DNA from: Oscillospiraceae bacterium
Lineage (GTDB): Bacteria > Bacillota > Clostridia > Oscillospirales > Oscillospiraceae
NCBI GenBank assembly: GCA_017936205.1
Contig: JAGBGB010000354.1
Location: 1 to 13,267 of the forward strand
DNA: 13,267 nucleotides
Direction: 5' to 3'
Part shown: in pieces, positions 1 through 5,529 of the stretch
Layout of the letters: each line of letters opens with the position of its first letter
How positions within the stretch are numbered: the first letter of the stretch is position 1
Translations under genes and position numbers: made by a program
The notes under the pieces: model-generated
What the model saw: the letters and a program-made list of their open reading frames with translations, nothing else
The model's database searches: none
What the model was told of the DNA's origin: nothing

Positions 1-993
1 CAGGCCGGCGGTGATGATGGCCATAGCGTAGACCTCCTCGGCGTTGCAGCCGCGGCTCAGGTCATTGATGGGAGCGTTCAGGCCCTGCATGATGGGGCCA
101 TAAGCGATGTAACCGCCCAGACGAGCAGCGATCTTATAGCCGATGTTGCCTGCCTCGATGCAGGGGAAGATAAAGGTATTGGCATAGCCTGCAACAGGAG
201 AGCCGGGGAACTTCAGCTGACCTACAACGGGAGAAACAGCAGCGTCGAACTGCATTTCGCCGTCGATTGCCAGATCGGGAGCCAGCTCCTTCGCCTTAGC
301 AGTTGCAGCCTGACTCAGACCAACGGTAGCACCCTTTCCGGAGCCCTTGGTGGAGAAGCTCAGCATAGCAACCTTGGGATCCATGCCGAAGAGCTGTGCA
401 CAGCGAGCCACATCAACTGCAACCTCTGCCAGCTGATCGGCTGCGGACTGTACTACATTGCCTTCCTTGTCCAGCTTGTCATTGTAGGCGATGTTAATGG
501 CACAGTCACCCATGCAGAGCATCTCTTCTCCGCGAACCATAATGAAGCAGGAAGAAACCAGGCTGGAGCCGGGCTTGGTCTTAACAAGCTGCAGAGCGGG
601 ACGTACAGTGTCAGCGGTGGAATAAGTAGCACCGCCTAAGAGAGCATCTGCCTTACCCATCTTGACCAGCATGGTACCGAAATAGTTGCCCTTAGACAGA
701 GCGGCACGGCAGTCCTCAGGGGTCATCTTGCCCTTACGCAGAGCGACCATAGCCTCGACCATTTCATCCATGCCTGCATAGGTAGCGGGATCAATGATCT
801 CTACACCCTCGATATCGAAGCCGCCCTTTGCGGCATTTTCCTTCACAACTTCAACCTCACCGATGAGGATGGGAGTCAGGAACTTCTCTGCATTCAGGCG
901 AGCAGCAGCTTCCAGAATACGGGCATCGTGACCCTCGGTAAATACGATCTTACGATCCTTCTGCTTCAGTTGGTCGATCAAGCGTTGAAACAT
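1..993 (-). CDS. pta: Phosphate acetyltransferase (partial, C-terminus cut by window edge)
   Basis: Phosphate acetyltransferase is a cytosolic enzyme interconverting acetyl-CoA plus phosphate and acetyl-phosphate plus CoA. With acetate kinase it makes ATP by acetate fermentation. The 331 visible residues start MFQRLIDQLK and carry family blocks: KIVFTEGHDARILEAA (15-30), LLGGATYSTADTVRPALQ (118-135), LSFSTKGSGKG (211-221), DGEMQFDAA (244-252), EAGNIGYKIAARLGG (280-294) and NDLSRGC (310-316). S313-R314 align with the catalytic Ser-Arg pair known from archaeal Pta. Family members are about 325-335 residues, so only a few residues and the stop are missing. The ATG at 991-993 has a strong GGAGG 8 bases upstream. 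A promoter lies in the 3' end of the upstream rluA-type gene, so pta is probably transcribed separately as well as by readthrough. An acetate kinase gene may follow outside the window; this is not visible. Confidence 0.96.
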   Translation of the reverse strand, partial: MFQRLIDQLKQKDRKIVFTEGHDARILEAAARLNAEKFLTPILIGEVEVVKENAAKGGFDIEGVEIIDPATYAGMDEMVEAMVALRKGKMTPEDCRAALSKGNYFGTMLVKMGKADALLGGATYSTADTVRPALQLVKTKPGSSLVSSCFIMVRGEEMLCMGDCAINIAYNDKLDKEGNVVQSAADQLAEVAVDVARCAQLFGMDPKVAMLSFSTKGSGKGATVGLSQAATAKAKELAPDLAIDGEMQFDAAVSPVVGQLKFPGSPVAGYANTFIFPCIEAGNIGYKIAARLGGYIAYGPIMQGLNAPINDLSRGCNAEEVYAMAIITAGL

Positions 994-1016
994 AATTTAA
1001 ACCTCCAAATTTCCTT

Positions 1017-1033
1017 CGCAAAATAACTTTGCG
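1017..1033 (-). other. Small hairpin in the pta leader
   Basis: CGCAAA (1017-1022) and TTTGCG (1028-1033) form a 6-bp stem with a 5-nt loop in the predicted 5' untranslated region of pta. No U-tract follows on the minus strand, so it is not a normal intrinsic terminator. It may be incidental or may affect mRNA stability. Confidence 0.3.
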
Positions 1034-1047
1034 GATTTTTCCTGTCT

Positions 1048-1077
1048 ATTATACTCCATGAGTTTCCAAAAAATCAA
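1048..1077 (-). promoter_or_regulatory. Predicted sigma-A promoter for pta
   Basis: Read on the minus strand, TTGATT (1077-1072) lies 18 bp upstream of a perfect TATAAT (1053-1048). The elements sit inside the last codons of the upstream pseudouridine synthase gene, and its TAA stop is part of the -10 box. The predicted start of transcription is near 1041, giving a leader of about 48 nt before the pta ATG. Confidence 0.6.
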
Positions 1078-1921
1078 GACTTACCTTCTGCTTTGACGAA
1101 ATTTCCATAAATTTTTCCGTAATCGGATGGGTAAAGCCCAAACGAACCGCACAAAGCTGCTGATAGGGCAGTCCATAGGGATCAGAACCATACTGAGGAT
1201 CTCCCACGATCGGGAAGCCCATATGAGCACAGTGAACTCTCAGCTGATGGGTTCGCCCTGTGAGAGGTCGAAGCTCTAAATGGCTGCAGCCCTGCTTCTG
1301 TTCCAGAAGACGGTAGGCAGTTCTGGCAGGCTTCCCGTCCATCCGTACACAGCGGAGCAGGCTCTCGGGGCTCAGTCTTGCAATGGGTGCATCTATGATA
1401 CCGCTTTCCCCTTCCGGACAGCCTAAAACAATGGCATGATAGCATTTCTCCAAGCCTCCTTCCAGAAGCTGGACATGCATTTTTCCGTGGGCATGGGCAT
1501 TTTTTGCCAGAAGCACCACACCGAAGGTATCCCGATCCAGTCGGCTCACAGGATGTACCAAACAATGTTGTCCCGTCCTGTGATAATAGCCCTGCAGATA
1601 GTTTGCCAGAGTTCCTGAATTCCTTGCGGGAGAGGGGTGCATGAGCAGTCCCGGAGGCTTGTCTATGGCAATAAGAAATTCATCCTCATAGAGGATAGAA
1701 AGCTCCCCATCCTCAACGGGATATTCCGGTGGAGCTTCATCCAACAGCACCTCTACCAAATCTCCGGGCTTTACTATAAAATTTGTCCGTGCAGATTGTC
1801 CGTTTACCAAGAAGGCATGGCAATATTTCAGCCTTTTTACTAATGTAGAGGACATAGCAAGCTCCTGCCGCAGAATAGGCAGGAGTTTTGCTTCTCTCTG
1901 TGCGATACAGGACAGCTTCAT
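1049..1921 (-). CDS. RluA-family 23S rRNA-type pseudouridine synthase
   Basis: This cytosolic enzyme isomerises uridine to pseudouridine in structured RNA, most likely rRNA. The 290-residue protein has an S4-like RNA-binding region at about residues 15-60 (LVKRLKYCHAFLVNG, then VKPGDLVEVLL) and the RluA/RsuA catalytic domain after it. The catalytic motif is SRLDRDTFG (126-134), with nucleophile Asp129. RPLTGRTHQLRVH (218-230) and GFPIVGDPQYG (235-245) are the other hallmark blocks. A longer frame opens at 1951, but the ATG at 1919-1921 is preferred: it has AAGGA upstream and overlaps the TGA of the CBS gene as ATGA, the classic coupling arrangement. The exact target uridine (RluB, C, D or other) cannot be read from sequence, so no gene symbol is given. 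The family is certain; the substrate is not. Confidence 0.93.
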   Translation of the reverse strand: MKLSCIAQREAKLLPILRQELAMSSTLVKRLKYCHAFLVNGQSARTNFIVKPGDLVEVLLDEAPPEYPVEDGELSILYEDEFLIAIDKPPGLLMHPSPARNSGTLANYLQGYYHRTGQHCLVHPVSRLDRDTFGVVLLAKNAHAHGKMHVQLLEGGLEKCYHAIVLGCPEGESGIIDAPIARLSPESLLRCVRMDGKPARTAYRLLEQKQGCSHLELRPLTGRTHQLRVHCAHMGFPIVGDPQYGSDPYGLPYQQLCAVRLGFTHPITEKFMEISSKQKVSLDFLETHGV

Positions 1922-2331
1922 GTTTCTTCCTTGCAGAGCTTGTTCAGCCAATAGCGCATAATGGCTCGTCTGGTGACAATACCGATAAAATCGTTCTTAT
2001 CATCCACCACCGGAACAAAGTTCTGATCCGATGCCTTCTCCAGTAAGCCCCGCATATCCGCAGTTACCGTTACCGGCTCGTTGTCCCGTCGGTGGGCAAT
2101 TTCCATAATATTATGCTCCTCCGCAGTCCGAAGCCCGTCTCTGCAAAGATTCTTGACTGCCCACAGAAGGTCCCCCTCTGTGAGGGTTCCACGATACTGA
2201 CCGTTCCTCGTTAGAATGGGAAGAGCTGAATAGCCGGACTTCTCCATCCGTTCCAAGGCCTGACGCATGGTGTAATCATCATATAAATAGGTACAGGTAG
2301 CCTTAGGTGTTAAAAAAAACAACAGATTCAA
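1918..2331 (-). CDS. Small CBS-domain protein (TTG start)
   Basis: This is a 137-residue cytosolic protein made almost entirely of a CBS pair (Bateman module), which typically binds adenosine nucleotides and acts as an energy or ligand sensor. CBS1 covers roughly residues 17-62 (TMRQALERMEKSGYSALPIL, then GTLTEGDLLWAV). CBS2 covers roughly 75-127 (PVTVTADMRGLLEKA, then FVPVVDDKNDFIGIVTRRAI). No enzymatic domain is attached, so its partner is unknown. I choose the TTG at 2331-2329 because a GAGG Shine-Dalgarno lies 9 nt upstream and the product then begins MNLLFFLTPK. An in-frame ATG at 2352-2350 would add seven residues but has no convincing ribosome site. The gene overlaps the downstream pseudouridine synthase by 4 nt (ATGA). 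The role is unknown; the domain call is firm. Confidence 0.88.
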   Translation of the reverse strand: MNLLFFLTPKATCTYLYDDYTMRQALERMEKSGYSALPILTRNGQYRGTLTEGDLLWAVKNLCRDGLRTAEEHNIMEIAHRRDNEPVTVTADMRGLLEKASDQNFVPVVDDKNDFIGIVTRRAIMRYWLNKLCKEET

Positions 2332-2340
2332 ATGTATCAA

Positions 2341-2344
2341 CCTC
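2341..2344 (-). promoter_or_regulatory. Ribosome binding site that fixes the CBS gene start
   Basis: On the minus strand, GAGG (2344-2341) is followed by nine bases and then TTG at 2331. This spacing supports the TTG start over the in-frame ATG at 2352. Confidence 0.65.
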
Positions 2345-2378
2345 AATTCCATTCTTAATTCATCTGCACATCATAATC

Positions 2379-2407
2379 ATTATATCATAACTCTTTACCA
2401 ATTTGTA
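2379..2407 (-). promoter_or_regulatory. Predicted leftward promoter for the CBS/rluA unit (extended -10)
   Basis: On the minus strand there is a perfect extended -10, TGATATAAT (2387-2379). The best -35 at 17 bp is the weak TACAAA (2407-2402), which fits an extended -10 promoter that does not need a good -35. It lies about 48 bp upstream of the CBS protein's TTG start. Confidence 0.5.
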
Positions 2408-2468
2408 TAAAGAATTTATGAATTGCAATGATTTAAAAGAAAAAATCCAGGGTATATTTTTGTGTATT

Positions 2469-2498
2469 TTGTATAGGCGAAATAAAACAGGCTATATT
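2469..2498 (+). promoter_or_regulatory. Possible second rightward promoter upstream of dnaA
   Basis: TTGTAT (2469-2474) and TATATT (2493-2498) are separated by 18 bp. The region is so AT-rich that chance matches are likely. The promoter at 2513-2541 is a better candidate. Confidence 0.3.
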
Positions 2499-2512
2499 TA
2501 TAATAGTATACC

Positions 2513-2541
2513 TTGCAATTTTCAGGTTTTTGTGATACAAT
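2513..2541 (+). promoter_or_regulatory. Predicted sigma-A promoter for dnaA
   Basis: TTGCAA (-35, 2513-2518), a 17-bp spacer, and TACAAT (-10, 2536-2541) preceded by TG one base upstream (extended -10). Transcription would start near 2548, leaving about 55 nt of leader before the dnaA ATG. No good DnaA box was seen in this spacer, so autoregulation by DnaA binding here is not supported by sequence. Confidence 0.65.
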
Positions 2542-2603
2542 AATGTGGAATAAGTATGTTCTTTTTTAGGAAACTTTATATTACAAAAAGAAAGGAGTCC
2601 TCT

Positions 2604-3914
2604 ATGTATTCCAATGCCTATGTCTGGTCCCGTGTTCTATCCTATATGGAAAAGAATCATCCCACGGTAGCCGTTACATTTTTTGACGACGCCGAGGTGG
2701 TAGAGCTGACGGATCGGAAGCTGGTGATCTATTCTCCCTCCACCTTCCGTAAGGATACGATTATCAACCGCTACACCGACCTGATCAAGGAAGCAATGAG
2801 AGAGCAATTTCAATCCGATGTAGAGCTGGTCGTTCTGGATGAGGATGAATTCTTAAAATATACCGGTGAGAAGAAGCGGAATAATTTCGTAGAATTCAAT
2901 TCCCAATATACCTTTGATTCCTTCGTTGTAGGCTCCTCCAACCAGCATGCCTACTCTGCGGCATTGGCTGTGGCAGAGGAGAGAACCAGAGCCTATAATC
3001 CTCTGTTCTTATACGGTCAGTCCGGTCTGGGGAAGACCCATCTGCTTTATGCCATTGCAAATCGCATCCAGCAGAAGCACCCGGATTATAATATTGTCTA
3101 TATCCGCGCCGACCAGTTTACCAACGAATTTATCGATGCTGTCCGCAGTGGTAAGAACTTCGAATTCCGTGACAAGTACCGCAGTGCAGACCTGTTCCTC
3201 ATTGATGATATTCAGTTTATCGCAGGTAAGGAGGGCACGCAGGAGGAATTCTTCCATACATTTAATTCCCTATACGAGAGCGGTCGGCAGATCGTACTGA
3301 CCTCTGACCGTGTTCCCAGCGAGATGAATAAATTAGAGGATCGACTCCGCACCCGTTTCGAATGGGGCTTGATCATCGATGTTCAGCCGCCTAATTACGA
3401 AACCCGCTATGCCATTACCAAGAACAAGGCGCAGTCCCTTGGATTGGATCTTCCGGAGAGTGTCTGCGATTATATTGCCCAGAACATTACCAATAATGTC
3501 CGTCAGATCGAGGGAACCATCCATCGGATCAAGGCATATCACGATTTAGACGGCTTCCCCCTGGACATTTCCAATATTTCTAAAGTCATTAAGGATATGT
3601 ACAAAGGAAAAGAAGCCGGTGTTCCCACAGCTGCACTGATCATCTCTGAGGTTTGCCGCTTCTATTCCATTGAAGAGCGTCTCATCCGCGGCACCCAGAA
3701 AACCAAGGGGATCGTAGAAGCCAGACAGCTTGCTATGTACCTGATCCAGAAAATGACTGCCCTCCCCTCTACAGATATCGGGAAGGAATTTGAACGGAAT
3801 CATACCACCGTTCTGCACGCAGTCAAGAGCATTGAAGAAAAGCTGAGTAATGCCGCCAGTGGCTTAGAAGACAACATACGGGACATTACTTCCAATATTA
3901 ATTCTCGTTTATAA
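2604..3914 (+). CDS. dnaA: Chromosomal replication initiator protein DnaA
   Basis: DnaA is the AAA+ initiator that binds DnaA boxes, oligomerises with ATP, melts the origin and helps load helicase. The 436-residue protein has domain I (about 1-85, with conserved Trp8), a very short domain II linker (about 86-102), the AAA+ domain III (about 103-335) and DNA-binding domain IV (about 340-436). Walker A is GQSGLGKTH (138-146), Walker B is LFLIDDIQFI (197-206), sensor I lies at VLTSDR (231-236), and the box VII arginine is about R251 in LRTRFEWG. The helix-turn-helix signature reads ERNHTTVLHA (397-406), with Asn399 where E. coli and B. subtilis have Asp. The ATG at 2604 follows AAAGGAG with 6-nt spacing. 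The frame extends upstream to 2556, but that start has no ribosome site and would add an atypical N-terminus. The protein is slightly short for the family (usually 440-470), owing to domain II. Confidence 0.98.
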   Translation: MYSNAYVWSRVLSYMEKNHPTVAVTFFDDAEVVELTDRKLVIYSPSTFRKDTIINRYTDLIKEAMREQFQSDVELVVLDEDEFLKYTGEKKRNNFVEFNSQYTFDSFVVGSSNQHAYSAALAVAEERTRAYNPLFLYGQSGLGKTHLLYAIANRIQQKHPDYNIVYIRADQFTNEFIDAVRSGKNFEFRDKYRSADLFLIDDIQFIAGKEGTQEEFFHTFNSLYESGRQIVLTSDRVPSEMNKLEDRLRTRFEWGLIIDVQPPNYETRYAITKNKAQSLGLDLPESVCDYIAQNITNNVRQIEGTIHRIKAYHDLDGFPLDISNISKVIKDMYKGKEAGVPTAALIISEVCRFYSIEERLIRGTQKTKGIVEARQLAMYLIQKMTALPSTDIGKEFERNHTTVLHAVKSIEEKLSNAASGLEDNIRDITSNINSRL

Positions 3915-3925
3915 GTCCTTCACAG

Positions 3926-3934
3926 TTATGCACA
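3926..3934 (+). promoter_or_regulatory. DnaA box 1 (TTATGCACA)
   Basis: TTATGCACA on the plus strand. It matches the relaxed consensus TTATNCACA, with G at the variable fifth position. It lies 11 nt after the dnaA stop. Confidence 0.8.
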
Positions 3935-3946
3935 GGCCCTGTGCAT

Positions 3947-3955
3947 TGTGCATAA
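3947..3955 (-). promoter_or_regulatory. DnaA box 2 (TTATGCACA, minus strand)
   Basis: TGTGCATAA on the plus strand, an exact box in reverse orientation. It is the first member of the 13-14 bp phased series. Confidence 0.8.
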
Positions 3956-3960
3956 CTATC

Positions 3961-3969
3961 TGTGCATAA
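3961..3969 (-). promoter_or_regulatory. DnaA box 3 (TTATGCACA, minus strand)
   Basis: TGTGCATAA on the plus strand, an exact reverse-orientation box 14 bp from box 2. Confidence 0.8.
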
Positions 3970-3973
3970 ATTC

Positions 3974-3994
3974 TGTGCACAACCTTTGTGCACA
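3974..3994. promoter_or_regulatory. Two weak DnaA boxes built on the palindrome TGTGCACA
   Basis: TGTGCACA occurs at 3974-3981 and again at 3987-3994. Reverse box TGTGCACAA (3974-3982) and forward box TTGTGCACA (3986-3994) each differ by one base from TTATGCACA. Because the core is self-complementary, each could be bound in either orientation. They are probably lower-affinity filler sites between strong boxes. Confidence 0.55.
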
Positions 3995-3997
3995 GAG

Positions 3998-4028
3998 CCT
4001 GTTCATAGAGCTCTGATCTATGAACAGG
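3998..4028. repeat. Perfect 12-bp inverted repeat in oriC
   Basis: CCTGTTCATAGA (3998-4009) and TCTATGAACAGG (4017-4028) are exact reverse complements around the 7-nt spacer GCTCTGA. Each arm holds a degenerate DnaA-box-like nonamer (CTATGAACA, two mismatches to TTATGCACA). No T-run follows, so it is not a typical terminator for dnaA. It may be a protein-binding palindrome or a cruciform. Confidence 0.8.
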
Positions 4029-4032
4029 GGGA

Positions 4033-4041
4033 TGTGCATAA
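4033..4041 (-). promoter_or_regulatory. DnaA box 4 (TTATGCACA, minus strand)
   Basis: TGTGCATAA on the plus strand, an exact reverse-orientation box just right of the inverted repeat. Confidence 0.8.
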
Positions 4042-4072
4042 CTTTCCCTTGAAATTTCAGTGTTTTTTCCAC

Positions 4073-4081
4073 TTATGCACA
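4073..4081 (+). promoter_or_regulatory. DnaA box 5 (TTATGCACA), adjacent to the unwinding site
   Basis: An exact plus-strand box and the one nearest the DnaA-trio-like run, which begins 12 nt to its right. In B. subtilis the box next to the trios guides DnaA onto single-stranded DNA. The same role is inferred here from position. Confidence 0.82.
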
Positions 4082-4093
4082 ATTTCACTCCCT

Positions 4094-4117
4094 CTACTAC
4101 TAACACCAATATATATT
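4094..4117. other. Predicted DNA unwinding element with DnaA-trio motif
   Basis: CTACTACTAACA (4094-4105) gives three consecutive 3'-GAT-5' trios on the minus strand. It is followed by the AT-rich palindrome AATATATATT (4108-4117). The order box, C-rich spacer, trios, AT-rich DNA matches the basal unwinding system described for B. subtilis. The AT-rich part is short. Confidence 0.7.
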
Positions 4118-4162
4118 CTTCCTTTCTCTTCTAAAAGAAGGAAGGACAGAAAGGGGTCAACC

Positions 4163-5266
4163 ATGAAGTTCACCTGTGAAAAAGCCATTTTGGTTTCCGC
4201 TGTTTCTATTGCAGCAAGAACCGTAGCACAGAAAAGCTCCATTTCCTGTTTGGAAGGCATTCTTCTCCGAGTAGGTGTAGGCGTACAGCTTACGGGCTTC
4301 AATTTGGAAACCGGCATCACTGTCCAAGTAGATGCAGCCGTATCCGAACCCGGTGTATGTGTTATGCCTGCCCGTTTATTCTCTGATATTATCCGCAAGC
4401 TACCCGATGAGGAAATTACCGTTTCCGTCGATGATAGATTGCAGGTATCCATTCGTGGCGGTGCTTCTTCTTTTAAGATCGCAGCAATGGATGCAGAGGA
4501 ATACCCGGAGCTCCCCGATGTAGATTCTAACAGAGGCATCCGTATGCCCCAGTGCGCCCTGCGAGACATGATCAGCGGTACCATTTTCTCTGTTTCTGAG
4601 AATCAGAGCAGACCCATTCACACCGGCTGTCTTATCGAGGTTGGGAATGAGACGATTTCAATGGTCGCTGTAGACAATTCTCGTCTTGCCAGAAGAACTT
4701 GGCACAGTGAGGAGCCCATTGATCGGGAAATGAAGTTTGTCGTTCCTGCCACAGGTCTCCGTGAGGTTGAGAAGATCCTGACAGATACGGACGAAACCGT
4801 TTGCTTTACTCTTGGCAGTAAGCATATTCTCTTCGAGATCGGCGAGGTTACCTTAGTCTGTCGGATCTTAGAGGGAGAATTTATTGATTGGCGCAGAGTG
4901 GTTCCTGTAGACAATCAGATTCTGTTGACTGCCAATGTAGCGGAGCTGACCGCTTCGATTGAGAGAGTCAGCCTGATCGTTTCCGAGAAAGTCAAGAGCC
5001 CTGTTCGCTGCACCTTTGGGGATCAGGTTGCAGATTTCCGCACTACCAATCCCATTGGTTCAGCTCACGATACCTGTTCTATCGCCGGCAACGGTAACGA
5101 GCTGGAGATCGGTTTTAACTGCAGATATTTATTAGATGCTCTGAAGGCGGTTCCCACAGATGAGGTCACTCTTGAGCTGCGGAACGGTCTGAGCCCCATT
5201 GTATTTACACCGGTAGATGATAAGAGTGATTTCTCCTACATGGTATTACCGGTAAGACTCCACTGA
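4163..5266 (+). CDS. dnaN: DNA polymerase III beta subunit (sliding clamp)
   Basis: DnaN forms the ring-shaped homodimer that tethers the replicative polymerase to DNA and serves as a docking platform for repair proteins. The product is 367 residues, normal for the family, with three clamp-like domains of about 120 residues each (roughly 1-120, 125-245, 250-367). Recognisable pieces are MKFTCEKAIL at the N-terminus, AAMDAEEYPELP (107-118), RPIHTGCLIEV (150-160), VVPATGLREVEKIL (193-206), EIGFNCRYLLDAL (315-327) and the canonical C-terminus YMVLPVRLH. The ATG at 4163 follows AAAGGGG at 6-nt spacing. An upstream extension of the frame through oriC to 3962 is non-coding by composition. No convincing separate promoter was found in the spacer, so dnaN is probably transcribed at least partly from the dnaA promoter. 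Confidence 0.98.
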   Translation: MKFTCEKAILVSAVSIAARTVAQKSSISCLEGILLRVGVGVQLTGFNLETGITVQVDAAVSEPGVCVMPARLFSDIIRKLPDEEITVSVDDRLQVSIRGGASSFKIAAMDAEEYPELPDVDSNRGIRMPQCALRDMISGTIFSVSENQSRPIHTGCLIEVGNETISMVAVDNSRLARRTWHSEEPIDREMKFVVPATGLREVEKILTDTDETVCFTLGSKHILFEIGEVTLVCRILEGEFIDWRRVVPVDNQILLTANVAELTASIERVSLIVSEKVKSPVRCTFGDQVADFRTTNPIGSAHDTCSIAGNGNELEIGFNCRYLLDALKAVPTDEVTLELRNGLSPIVFTPVDDKSDFSYMVLPVRLH

Positions 5267-5277
5267 GAGGTGAAGAA

Positions 5278-5529
5278 ATGAAGGTTTCCATCCGTCGCTC
5301 CGCACCTAAGGAGCAATTGGTCCCCATTACCACAGAATACATTAAATTAGAGAGCTTCCTGAAGCTGGCAAATGTCGTAGAATCCGGCGGCATGGCAAAG
5401 AACTTTATTCAGGATGGACTGGTTATGGTCAACGGAGAGGTCTGTACCATGCGTGGGAAGAAGCTCCGTCCGGAGGATCGGGTCAGCTTCGAGGGTATGA
5501 CCTATCGGGTGTGCAATGCAGCTGAATAG
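5278..5529 (+). CDS. yaaA: S4-domain RNA-binding protein, YaaA/RlbA-like
   Basis: This 83-residue protein is essentially one S4 RNA-binding domain: YIKLESFLKLANVVESGGMAKNFIQDGLVMVNGEVCTMRGKKLRPEDRV at about 21-69, with the typical basic turn MRGKKLRPED. Homologues sit between dnaN and recF in many Firmicutes. The B. subtilis one (YaaA, also RlbA) has been linked to ribosome assembly, but the molecular role here is inferred only from domain and position. The N-terminal stretch before ITTEYIKLE is about ten residues longer than in common relatives. The ATG at 5278 is supported by AGAGG (5266-5270), which overlaps the dnaN stop codon, implying translational coupling. The gene's 3' end overlaps recF by 14 nt. 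Confidence 0.9.
   Translation: MKVSIRRSAPKEQLVPITTEYIKLESFLKLANVVESGGMAKNFIQDGLVMVNGEVCTMRGKKLRPEDRVSFEGMTYRVCNAAE

Larger units (their letters stand above)
3915..4162 (+). other. oriC: Chromosomal replication origin (oriC) in the dnaA-dnaN spacer
   Basis: This 248-bp non-coding stretch holds five exact TTATGCACA boxes on both strands, several near-matches, a perfect inverted repeat, and a box/spacer/CTACTACTA/AT-rich segment at 4073-4117. Position between dnaA and dnaN, box clustering and divergence of gene direction just left of dnaA all point to oriC. In B. subtilis the unwinding site also lies between dnaA and dnaN. I saw no box cluster upstream of dnaA, so this origin looks like a single cluster rather than the B. 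subtilis two-part arrangement. That is a visual judgement, not a computed scan. Confidence 0.9.

Noticed and set aside
2312..2319. Run of eight A (T on the coding strand) near the CBS gene start, as a phase-variation switch
   Set aside because: Eight bases is ordinary in this AT-rich context, and the frame is intact. There is no evidence of slippage.
2556..2603. Longer dnaA start at 2556
   Set aside because: It has no ribosome site, sits immediately downstream of the predicted transcription start, and gives an atypical N-terminus. The 2604 ATG has AAAGGAG.
3962..4162. In-frame upstream extension of dnaN through the spacer
   Set aside because: It would translate the DnaA-box cluster. The ATG at 4163 has a good ribosome site and matches the family N-terminus MKF.
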